Shown: positions 45,401 to 56,325 of the stretch, piece after piece
Layout of the letters: each line of letters opens with the position of its first letter
Position numbering within the stretch: position 1 is the first letter of the stretch
Source: Blastomyces gilchristii SLH14081
Lineage: Eukaryota; Ascomycota; Eurotiomycetes; Onygenales; Ajellomycetaceae
Direction: 5' to 3'
DNA length: 64,000 bases
NCBI RefSeq assembly: GCF_000003855.2
Contig: NW_003101680.1
Coordinates: forward strand, 5,187,510 to 5,251,509
The notes under the pieces: generated by a model
What the model was told of the DNA's origin: nothing
Seen by the model: the letters and a program-made list of their open reading frames with translations, nothing else
Database searches by the model: none
Made by a program: the position numbers and the translations under genes

Positions 45401-48080
45401 CACAGACTTTATTTCTGAATACATCAGTCTCACACTGACTGAATAAGTCAGAGTTAAAGTGGTTCAGTATTATAATATCTGTAAAAGCTTGTTTCAATTC
45501 TGCAAACATCTGCACAGTGTCTTGAGTGAGAATAAATAGTTTTATTTTTCTGTCTTTCACACTTCTCTTTAACAGATCTGTAAGAGAAGCAGTAATCTGT
45601 GAATATGTATAGATGAATCATCTGTAGAAATTTGCAAATTCTAAAAACATCTGCATCTCACAGTATATTCACAGTGCTGGCCAGTTCTCAATAACAGAGA
45701 TTCAGCTTCTGTTCATTGAAATACTGTTCATCTTAATAATATAATCTAAGAAATCAATTTCCTGCATGTAGAATGAGTATTTTTCAGTGTTTATATAGAG
45801 TTGATACTGTCTCAAGTAACTCAATACTTCTCAAACATGAATATCATATTCTTTCTTCATTTTTGAGAAGATTAGAATGTCATTCAAGTATACTATGCAG
45901 GAGACATTGACAAGGCCCTGCAGCATCTCATTTATATAGATCTGAAAGATGACTGAAGTGTTACAAAGATCAAAAGACAAAACAAGATATTTATAATTAT
46001 CATACTTGATATGAAAAGCTGTTTTTCAAATATTATCTTTATTAACTCTGATTCTATGATAGATATCTTGTATATCAATCTTTGAAAACATCTTTACTTC
46101 AGATAATTGATTGATTATCTTGTTAATTAACAGTAATGAATAGTAATTCTTAACTGTTATTTTATTGAGGTCTCTGTAGTCTATACATAGATATAGTCTA
46201 TCATTTTTCTTGAGTATAAAGAGTATAGATGTCTCTGCTGAACTCTTTGATAAGTGTATTCAGTTCTTTGATTGCACTTTCTCAAGATATTTATACAGAA
46301 CATTTAATTTCTTTATAGATAAGTTATAAAGAGGTCTGTACAGTGTCATTACACTGTCTTCAAGATAAATCTTATATCATATCTTGATATCAGGAAACTT
46401 CACTGCTTCTCTTTCTGAAAAGATATTCTTATAATCTGCAAAGAGACATTATATATATTCATCTTCAATGACAGATACTGCTGCTAATCTTACAGTAAGA
46501 ATGATACCTTCTTTATCTATCTTCAAGTCTCAGTCACCTGTTACACAGTATATTGACTCTATCTTTTTCTCAAGATTCTTCTGATGAAACTCTTCAGATT
46601 TCTCTATCACTGTCTCTTCATTAGTGAGATAATACTGTCATATCTGAGTGACTTAGTCAATGAGAGAATTGTTTTCTCTCAATTACAGAAGATCTAGAAT
46701 GATGTTCTCATCTATAATATTAACTGTATGAAGAAGCTGACTGCTTTTCTTGAAGATTTCTTCTGAGTCTGTGATCATATACTTTGCTTGAATTATGTTA
46801 AAACAGTGATATTTCATTTCATGAGTAAATTTCATATGATCTGATAAGTCTATCTTCTTTCAACTCTTCATCAAAGAACAGGAATAGAATATGAAGTTAG
46901 TATCTACTCTGAAGTCAAGTAGATATCTCACTAATATCTTCTTATTCAGAGTATTTATTATAATCATAATATAAACTTAAAGATATAAGAATTATCAATT
47001 CTTTATTTCTTTCTCTTCTTTATCTTTCATGAATACATTTGTCAGAAGAGAAGTTAACTTTGAGAAGATATCTTCTTAATTTCTTCTCTTCTTTGACTTC
47101 TTATAATTACTAGTATAGTGATTATCAGTTCTGCAGTTAAAACAGAGATCTTTATTAAATCTTTTTTAATGTTTCTTTACAGTGAGTGAAGAATTAAAAT
47201 ACTTGAAATTCTTCTTTACTTTCTTCACACTAGAGCTGTCACAGTGCTGTTTAGATTCTGTCATTGATTACTTAGAAGAGATCTTATTAATCTTTTTCTC
47301 AGAGTATTGATTATTTAAATATATCTGAAAAGTTAAGTTAACAAGCTCAGTGCAATTGATTGATGAACTCTGATACTGTGATATTATTATTCACATTTTA
47401 TAAGTCAGCTTTGTGAGATAAAGCTGTATCTTTAATTGATTCAAATTATCAGTCAATTTCTCTTAATATTCTTCAAATCTTACATTGAAATTGAAAGAAT
47501 TCTTATTATCTTGTTAATATAATGAGTTAAACTACTGTGCTGCTGTGAAGCTACAGTTATGATGATTTTTGATTTAATTCAGTAGAAAGTTCTTGAATTC
47601 TTCTTAAGTTATTACAGTATTAGTACACTCAAGCTTTCTTTTCTTAATAATTCAAGTAGTCACAGAGATATCTTCAAGAAGATTGATAATGTATATTACT
47701 TATATTTTATAAGTATTATACTGACTTGAGTTAAGATGGAATTTTTATTCAAGAATATGAGTAAAGCTGTGAAATTCAGATAATATGTTTTCTTTATATC
47801 TTAAAGAATCTCTGATCTTAATCTCTTTATCTTCATAATAGATGTAGGTGTGTAGAGGCTGCAGCAGTGATAGAGCAGTTAAAGAACTCATATCAAAGTG
47901 TACAGTGAGTTCAGAAATCTCAGATTTCTGCTAAGATAGAGATGTACACACTCTAGAAGATGATATGAAGTTTTCTTCAGAGAGTGAGATCAGATCAGTC
48001 TCAGTGCAGGTATATGAGATTATATCAGTCTGTTAGAGCTTGACTGATTCAAACTTGTAATTAGATAGAGTGATTTACAT

Positions 48081-48613
48081 TGTAATATAATAGAACTAAA
48101 GCAGTGACTAGTTAGCAGTATTATATAGAAGTAGTTGTTTGAGAAGCTGTATAAATGAGCTTAACTATCTTGCTTAAATAGTGAGCTCATAGACTACAGG
48201 ATTATTGTGAGAATATTACAAATATGATACTTAGTATACTAAGAAGATTGTATAAGAAACACAGTAACTCTTGTATATATTTCAGTAGAAGAAAAATGAA
48301 TCACTGACTTCTTTGATGAAGAGTCAGCATCTAGCTATTCTATATAGATAATGAGTGAATATCCTTCTCTCATTTCATAAGTGAGAATAGCTGAAGTGAT
48401 ACCTCAGCAGCATCTCACTGTCAAGAAAGAGTAATCTGCTGACCTTGTATAGAAGCAGGGTTCTCATATTTATCAATCAGATCTTTCTATGATATATCTG
48501 AATGATGTCATAGAGTGGTTGGAAACCGGTTTGGATGAGATGAAATCATCCGCATGGAAGCGATGGGCCGTGTGAAACCGCAACGGGGCCTTGGCACGGC
48601 CGGGAGCGTGACA
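48081..48613 (-). repeat. 5' LTR of Gypsy D
   Basis: 533 bases. The last 95 bases (48519-48613) are unmutated and GC-rich (GGGGCCTTGGCACGGCCGGG), while the rest has lost almost all CC and CG. The GC-rich patch is the outer end of the element. Confidence 0.92.
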
Positions 48614-51600
48614 ATATGCTTATATATAGCTCAGTTCTTTGATATAGGCTAAGAGCTGAATTATTCAAGAAAACCTGTGATGAAGCATATATTGAGACAT
48701 GTATTAATTGTCAGATATTGCAGAAATCTGATACTGAGTTGATAGAACTGTAGAATAAATTCTGCTGTGTATATAATCAGTTTCTTATCATTATTTATGA
48801 AATTGACATTCTTCTTCATAGAAGTGAATGTAGAATGACAGTCATTTATTAAGAACTTCTTCAGAAGATTTCTTATAAAGAGAAATTGAGATAATATTAA
48901 TGAAGTTGAATCTCTATTAATCTTTATTTCTAGATAGCAGTTGAAATTCTCTACATTCTTGATCTCATAATTAGCAGCAATTTCAGCTTTGACTCAGTTC
49001 AGATCATCAATTTTCAGGCTGTAGAGACAGATATCATTTATATAGATAGTTATATAGACCTGTCTTTCATCATGAATCAATAGTTCAGTATTATAGAGAC
49101 TGACACAGAAGTCTGAGTATAATAGCATCTTTTACAGCTTCTCATATCATAAGAGTGCTGCTTGCTTAGAACTGTAGAGTCTCTGTATCGACTCATACAC
49201 AAGATCATCACAGTCTTCACAGAATTCTGTGAATTGATTCATATATATCTGTTCATCAGCAGGCAGTTGAGCATTTAAAAAAGCAGTCATTCTATCAATC
49301 TGCGGAAAATATCATATCTGAGATGCCAAGATTATCATGAGAGCTCAAGAGATGAATACAGAGATAACAGTTGCAAAGATTCTTGAGTAATTAATTCTCT
49401 TCTATTGATGATTTTCACAGACAATTCAGCAGGTCTTATACTGAATAACCTCACTTATATTATTGAACTTTTTGTCAAATACTCATTGACTGTGAAGAAC
49501 ACTCATTTGTGATATTCTCTCTATCAGTCATCAGACCTCTATCTATTTCAAATAATTGATCTCTTTAACACAGGTCTTGTAATAATACTTTCATTTCATG
49601 AAAGCTTTGATGTGTGTGAGGTTTTTCAGAATTGAAAGTGTAGCAATCTCAGAATCAATAAGTAAATCTTTAAGACTATCTCTTACTGAAGCTTTCCTCA
49701 CTGTAGTGATATTTCTTATAGATGTTGAAGAATTATCAGATTCAACTGTGAATTTCAGAGAGTTCAGTATATTCAGTATTAAAAAGATAGATATTCTCAC
49801 AGAGATTTCATAGTCAATTCATCAATTATTAGTGAGTATGAGAAATAATGAACAGTCAGGTCAGATTTCCTCATCAATAAACAGATCATCAATTGATGAA
49901 TCAGAAATCACTGAAGAAATTATTGCAGTGAGTAGGTCCGATATTACTGAAGAAATCACTGCAGCTGCTTTACAGACTGCATTGAGTAGAATCTTCAGAT
50001 TGTGTGTAGTCAGTAATGATGAATCAGCTAGATAAAGGTTCTTCTGAAAGATGATATCTTTTGATATATATAAATGCCTGTTGAAGGAATTCATCAATCT
50101 ATAATTGATAAAATCATCATATCTCACAAAAATCAACTCTTTGAAACAGGAGGTCATCTTATTGATGAGCTTGAAGACTATCTTCAGAAATGCTTTGCAA
50201 CCTCATCAATAAATGCTGTGTACAGAAGATAGAGCTTCAAGCCAGACCTTATACAGTGTAATTGACTTTGTATTTTCAGAGTTCTCATACAATATTGTTA
50301 AGATTGATATAAGATTAAGCAGCTCTGTGACTGTAATAACTATCTCATCTCACATCTTTTCACAAGTGAAAGAATCTATTAATAGTGATCAGAACTTCTC
50401 AATGATTAAACTGATTGATTATTCAGATACTTCATCTCGCTATGAAGTATAAAAAGAAGTTGACTTTCATTTTATTCCTTCACTGAGCATATATGAGGTA
50501 ACTGTATTTGAATTCAATTCTTCACAGTCTGAGTGAATGATTGCCATGCTACATCTCAGCAGATTCTTGATGAATTGATTGAAGATCTGTAGATATCTCA
50601 ACATCTCATTCTTATATTTCAATAGAAATATTCATCTCATCTGAGTGATATCATCTGTAATCATCATTGCAAGCTTCTTGCCAGTGTAAGATGATACATT
50701 TTCAGTCTTAAGAGTCTCACCATCACTGAATATATTCACTTAAACCTTCAAGAACTTGCAGGTAGCATGATGTGGTGTGAAATTCTTGTAGAAAGCACAT
50801 TTCTGCTTAGTCTTAACACATGTAGCACAGAATGATAATTCTTTCAGACTGATAATGATAATATCAAATCACAGGTCTCTGATCATTTTTAATATACTAT
50901 TTTCATTTATATAATCAAGTTGATGATGTTACTTATCTATTGAAAGCTGTTGCAGAAGAACTGCAGATAATCAAGATAAAGATGAGATAATAAAGAAATC
51001 AGTATCTGAATTCTTAGAGTTGATTAACTGTTCAATATTCTTACAGCTGAATAATCTCAAAGACTCAGTATTTGAATCATAATCTGTTGAGATTGTCTTT
51101 GATTTCAGAACAGCTACATATGTCACTACTTCATACATTGAGTTATTCATTACATCATAAAATGTCAGTGAGCTGTTGAATAGAATGTAAATATTATTAT
51201 GAGACAGATTGATGTAGAAGATATCACTGTTGATAGATAACAGAAACTCAAAGTAGTTCTCAGCATCAACTTGTATATTATAGTGAATATAGCTCTGATG
51301 CTTCATAAGTTCTGCAGAGATCAGATTTGCAGATAGTTCTGACATGTAGTATATATAATTGAATTCTATCAATCTTTCACTCACTGAGATGAACACAGTG
51401 TCAACACTCTGAATCTTCAGAATGATCTTATTAATCACTTGAACTATTGAACTATTAATTGCTATAAGCTCTGCAAACTATGATCTATCACTCGCGATGT
51501 GGCATCCGGCGCCACTATCTCATATAGTGAGGGAATCCTTGTGGGGTTTCATGAAATAGACTGACACATTGATAATCTCTGTGAGATTTGTCATCTGAAA

Positions 51601-53127
51601 GGTCTCTGAATCATCTGTAATAAATAGTTGAGTCTCACTCTTACTATTGTTCTTTTTCTTCTTTTTCTTGAATTCCTTTATTCTCATAGCATTGTAGATT
51701 CTTCAATTATTCAGAGTACTGTCTGAATTGATCAATCAACAGATGTTAAAGTGAGATCTCTCACATTCAGAACATGTAGATAAATTCTCTGATTCTCAAT
51801 AATTTCAGAAGCTCTCTTGAGTATTATTATAACCATGTTTATTACAGTCTTCACGGGCCGAATTTGATGTATTGTTATTGTTAGAATTGATAGATGTAGT
51901 GATTGTTGTAGCTGTAGTTACTGTTGTAGTGAAGTTAGCTGCAGCATCTGTATTCTGTAGATTCTTTTTATCTTTTGAAGAATTAAGCTGTGAATGAATC
52001 TTCTATATGAGAAGATCAACATTTAATATCACAGCTGTGAATTTGAAATTCTGTATATTCTCTATCTTCTTCTAAATATAATTTCTTCAATTGTTGAGTA
52101 GAAATGAGTAGAAGATATCAAATATTCATGTATCTGAAGAGAAACCATTCATCATCTTCAATTTTATAATAATGAACTAAAACTTATTAAAGAATGTGTA
52201 TAGATTGAGAATCCATGTATCATTAAGTAATATAAATTTCAGAACTGTCTCACAGTGTAACTATGTTTTTAAAATAGAGTATTTCTGTTCAATCACATTT
52301 CATAGAGTATAAGTGATCTGATTTTCATCATATTTAAAGAAATGTCATCTGACACCTGCACTCAGAGAGTTTGAGATGAATGTGTAGAGTCACTGATTTC
52401 TGATGTCTCAGAATGATGTGTATTCATCATCTCTTTGTAGAGGGTTCTGAGTCTGTTGTTTCTCTATCATATATTAACACTGTGTATTAATCAGTTTCAA
52501 TTTCCTAAAGATGCTTCATGTCATATAATTGAATGTATCAGTTAGACTGTTTAATCTCACAGTATTTTTAATATCTTTCTTGAATTGAGAGATTGTCTTG
52601 TCAAGATGGCTATTCAGTTCATAAAGATTGAATTTCAATCTTTCACTGAGATTAGAATCTCATGTGATTGTACAGACTGTTAAGATGATGATAGAATAAT
52701 TGTTAACATTCTGTGATTGATCTGTAGGGAATCTCTGTTGACAGAGTTTTTTCAGTTGTGATTTAAGTTCTAGAACTCTACATCTCTGCTTCTTCATTTC
52801 AAATGTTATCTTGAGATCTTTCATCTGTTGATCTGATATTGCCTCATCTGAACAGTAGACATCTGAGTGTCTGTTATTCTCATCAAGAGAATCAGCTTTA
52901 TCAAGCTGTTAAGTAGATCAGAGAGCCGGCCTGACTGTGTCAGAAGCTATATTCAAATCAGCTTTAAATTGAGAGAGTGTTTCAGAGCGTTGAGAGCGTT
53001 CATCAATAAAGCTTTCAAATGCTTTAGAACCATGTTCACTGGCAGAGTGTGTGTGTAAAGAATTATGATCATTAACTGAAATAGTGAGTTGAACATGAGA
53101 TCATGAATGTGTATGTGAGCGGGATCA

Positions 53128-53502
53128 TGTTGAATCCGTTATCTTGATATTTGTTTATTGAATCCTTGTCAATATTATTCTCTTTCTTTTCTTGCTTTTT
53201 TACAATGTGGTGTGTTTTCTGCAAGTCTCTTTTTTAAGTGAGCAGTAGTATTATTGATCAACAAGATTTCAAATGCATCAATACTGATTGAATAAGATGA
53301 TTATAACACCTGATGAGTGTATTAAATGAAGCAGTAGTTAAATAATAATTATATTGACAAGAAATCCCGAATTGACAGTGTTTTTATACAAAATGAGTCT
53401 CATAACCTGTGAGAGGTGTAAAGCTTGTGTGATTGAAAGATTGCTAGCTTGTAAGAAGTTATGTGATGGAAGGATTAGTAAGGCAGATCACGTGACCTGA
53501 CA
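53128..53502 (-). repeat. 5' LTR of the Copia element
   Basis: 375 bases from TGTTGAATCCG (left) to CGTGACCTGACA (right), TG...CA on either strand. A TATAAAAAC-type box lies about 120 bases in from the right end on the minus strand. The outer 100 bases also occur at 31075-31178. Confidence 0.7.
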
Positions 53503-53621
53503 GTATATTCATACTTCTCTGACAGGTTTCTCTGCAGTATTTTTAAGAACTCAGATATCACAGATACTGAATACTGAAAATATTAGTATGAAGACTTCTG
53601 CATCTGATCCAGTTATATAAG
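53503..53621. other. Short AT-rich gap between Copia and LINE
   Basis: About 120 bases of mutated sequence with no partner in the window. Probably part of an older element or the original target site. Confidence 0.4.
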
Positions 53622-54240
53622 ATTATTATTATTATTATTATTCTTCAATTATAGATATATGCAGTCAGAGACTATGACATCTACCTGAGAACTCTTAGTT
53701 CTCAGAGTTTTTCCTATATCTATAGAGTCAACTATTATACATTTATCAATTTCAGATATATAAAATCAGAAAATTCCAGCTCAGAATACAAAAACTGTTT
53801 ATAAATTGCAGTATTTCAACATCTTCTGATACATTGAAACTATTTGAAAATATCATGACAAAGGAAAAGAGAACATAGTCTTAAAGATAGACAGATTAAA
53901 TAGATAGATATAAAAGAACAGAAAGAAACAAGTACAGTAAAGAGAGACTATAACAAAACAAAATTATTAAAAGATAGTGTATAGCTGTTTTAACAGACTA
54001 TAACTAATCAATTTTCACCTCTGCATATTCAGATATTTCTGAATTCAGCTATTTTCTTGTAGCTGCTTGAGTTTCTGATAGAAAGTCTATTAAGTATTTA
54101 ATTCCTGTGTCAATTGAGAATAAGAACCTCATATTTAATTGATTTAAATCATACTTCATCTTCAATCTGACTTTGAGACTATTGTATAATGCATAATGTA
54201 TTACAATATACTCAGGATTTTCATTTGCATTGCAGAATGA

Positions 54241-54498
54241 TGTAAGAAATCCCGCTTCTCACGGATTCTTTACCTCTATTCCTATCTCTCGCATAATTAA
54301 TAGGGTTAGCAGCCCTTGGCTACACACAACTATATAGACTGAAGCTCATGAATACTATTCATAACTCAGCTTGAATGCTATTATATATTTGATCTCTACA
54401 TTTTATCTTTCTATCATGAATACTTCTAGTAGTTAACAGTATATATTACATCAAGCTGCAAATATCTGAATAATTATCTGTGAGCACTTATTCTTACA
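54241..54498 (+). repeat. 5' LTR of Gypsy C (weakly mutated)
   Basis: 258 bases, TGTAAGAAATCCCGCTTCTC...ATTCTTACA. It keeps CC/CG sites (CTCACGG, AGCAGCCCTTGG) that are lost in the 3' LTR. Confidence 0.9.
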
Positions 54499-54802
54499 TT
54501 TCAAGCTCTGTCAGTCAGTAACTATCTATTATAACTGAAAGAACTAGAAACTTACATACTTCAATCTCTGTGAACTCTACTGCAGATACTCAGAAGAAGT
54601 TATCTGAATCATGAATAATCTCTGTGAAAGAAGTGTCAGAGCACTTATCAATTACTTACAGAATATTATTCTCTACATCTATGACAGAGAAACTCTCTGA
54701 ATTCATGAATAAATCAATCTCAGTGAAGAACATTCTTAAGCATCTTCTGTGAAATCAAGCTATTTTTCTATAAGAAATACTTACTGTCTGTAAACATTCT
54801 TG

Positions 54803-55576
54803 AACTCAGAATACAAAATCTGTTTACAAATTGCAGTGTTTTAACATCTTCTGATACTTTGAAATCATTTGACAATATCATGACAAAGGAAAAGAGAACA
54901 CAGTCTTAAAGATAGACACATTAAATAGATAGATAGAAAGAAATTGAAAGAAAAAGATAAAGTAAAGAGAGACTGTAACAAAACAAATTATTAAAAGATA
55001 GTATATAACTGTTTTAACAGACTATATCTGATTGATTTTCTTCTCTTCATATTCAGATATTTCTGAATTTAGTCATTTTCTTGTAGCTGCTTGAGTTTCT
55101 GATAAAAAGTCTATTAAGTATTTAATTCCTGTCTCAGTTGAGAATAAGAATCTTATATTTAATTGATTTAAATTATACTTCTCTTTCAATCTGACTCTGA
55201 AACTATTGTATAATGTATAGTGTATTATAATATACTCAGAATTCTCATTTGCATTGCAGAATAAGCATTCTATTGAGTCAAATCTATCATCAAATCTTTG
55301 TATATAAGGTTTGAAATAACCATGTTCTAGTTTCAGCTGTATTATAGATGAGAATATTTTCTTTTTACATTTAATTGAACAAGATTTTCACTTGAGTTTT
55401 GTTTCAAATCTTGAATAATGTATACTCTTCTTTTATTTCTACCAGCTTTCATTCCACTTGTCTAAACAAGATTCTTTTATTTTTCTCTTTATAAAAGACT
55501 AGGACATAGTTTTTTGAATAGATCTGCTTAATTCTGCACTCTTTTTTGCAGCTGAATCAGCCAATTCATTGCCATG
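54803..55576 (-). mobile_element. LINE fragment inside Gypsy C
   Basis: Matches the LINE from the end of RNase H to the 3' UTR, but lacks the last 170 bases with the (TAA)n tail and stops abruptly at GCCAATTCATTGCCATG, in the RNase H motif. Truncation at both ends means it did not arrive as a simple LINE insertion; deletion, recombination or transport within another element are alternatives. Confidence 0.8.
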
Positions 55577-56325
55577 CTGCGGGCGCTAGCCACCCGCAGA
55601 ATGCACCTTAAGCTAATTACATTTAACCCTCTATAATTAACTGACCACTGTGTCTGTCCTCTCAGGCCAGCCACTAATTTCCAGAGGTGTTAGTTAGTGG
55701 CTGTCACCACCCACTTGATGACACACACACCAAGCTTCCGATTGCTGATCTCGGCCTCATTAGATGCTCATAGGCCTATCAATCAGCTGTTATAACCTCA
55801 CTCTGTGTTAGAGACTAATCATAGACTTGATGACTGCAGTCCTCCCTGCCAGTATTAGGAATTGACAGTGAGCTTGCAGGCTCTAGTCTATCAGAGTGCT
55901 CTGTCTAGAGCCTAGATACATGTCTAGACCTGCTAGTCAGATGATTTTCAAAATCATTCTCTGTATTTGAGAGAGAGCTAGGCTCTGATGACAGCCCTAG
56001 TTAGAGACTTGTCTAAATAGTGTATAATCACTACATTAGGCTTGACCCTATATCATTAGAACCTTGATGAGTGTACAGTAGAATAGTGGGATATTGACAC
56101 TTTATATCAGGTCTGATGAGTGTTCACAGAATCTTGCTTAACTAGTGACTTAGCTTACAGTAGAGAGTTCTATCCTGTATCAAGTCTTACTAATTAGGCT
56201 CAGCTTCTATTACATGAGGGCTTTCATGGGTAAGAAGTGACAGATGCCAGTGATGGAATTCAAACTCACGCACTTCTAATGTGTGCGGCCTTGGTTACCA
56301 GTCTTACCAACTGGGCCACGCTGGC
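55577..56325 (-). mobile_element. GC-rich unit with tRNA-like end (SINE or LTR fragment)
   Basis: About 750 unmutated bases between the LINE fragment and the gag of Gypsy C. On the minus strand the right end (56325-56246) is tRNA-like: seven-base arms GCCAGCG and CACTGGC (six of seven pair), A box TGGCCCAGTTGG, and B-box-like GAGTTTGAATTCC. The left end (55577-55599) is a hairpin CTGCGGGCG/CACCCGCAG. The body has no ORF. A tRNA-headed SINE is the simplest reading; an LTR (TGCTGCGGG...AGTGACA) followed by tRNA-complementary sequence is the alternative. No target duplication was found. Confidence 0.4.
56246..56325 (-). other. tRNA-like sequence (pseudo-tRNA or SINE head)
   Basis: 80 bases with paired acceptor arms, an A box and a degenerate B box at near-normal spacing. 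The D arm does not pair and the anticodon loop is not of normal size (CGCAC...GTGCG around nine bases), so it is not annotated as a tRNA gene. It could still be transcribed by RNA polymerase III. Confidence 0.45.

Larger units (their letters stand above)
40815..48613 (-). mobile_element. Ty3/Gypsy retrotransposon D, inserted in Copia
   Basis: Both LTRs are exactly 533 bases (40815-41347 and 48081-48613) and the target duplication is perfect: atatg at 40810-40814 and 48614-48618. The coding strand is minus, so the 5' LTR is at the right and starts TGTCACGCTCCCGGCCGTGC. Minus-strand domains: gag with a knuckle LCFNCRTDNHYTSNY near 47110-47150 (last Cys now Tyr), reverse transcriptase with YLNDILIFSKM near 45860-45890 and FANFYR near 45610, RNase H (FAELKQAFTD, CETDVFRNKVCEIFSQ) at 45360-45560, and integrase about 43500-45300. 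Between integrase and the 3' LTR (41348 to about 43300) are sequences with plus-strand open frames (41809-42459) of unknown meaning. Dead copy. Confidence 0.87.
40390..53502 (-). mobile_element. Ty1/Copia retrotransposon (3' end lost), split by Gypsy D
   Basis: Minus-strand order from the right: 5' LTR 53128-53502 (375 bases, TGTCAGGTCACGTGATC...TTCAACA), a TGATCCCGCTCAC primer-site-like segment, gag (about 52870-51720) with a CCHC-like knuckle (CSECERSHFNIC near 51760-51795), protease (DSGAGCHIAS at about 51490-51520), the GLSANLIS-like region (SELSANLISAELMKHQ near 51300-51350), integrase (about 49900-50950), reverse transcriptase ending with YINDICLYS near 49045-49075, then Gypsy D, then RNase H (TETKYIAFSETV, HTDNKSVIEL) at 40390-40628. 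Beyond 40390 it is replaced by SINE C and the LINE, so the 3' LTR is absent. The protease-integrase-RT-RNase H order is diagnostic of Copia. Degenerate throughout. Confidence 0.82.

Noticed and set aside
49591..50452. Overlapping ORFs on both strands (49598-49813, 49832-50035, 49861-50157, 50213-50452)
   Set aside because: They lie in the integrase-to-RT linker of the Copia element. The minus strand continues the Copia order; the plus frames are shadows.
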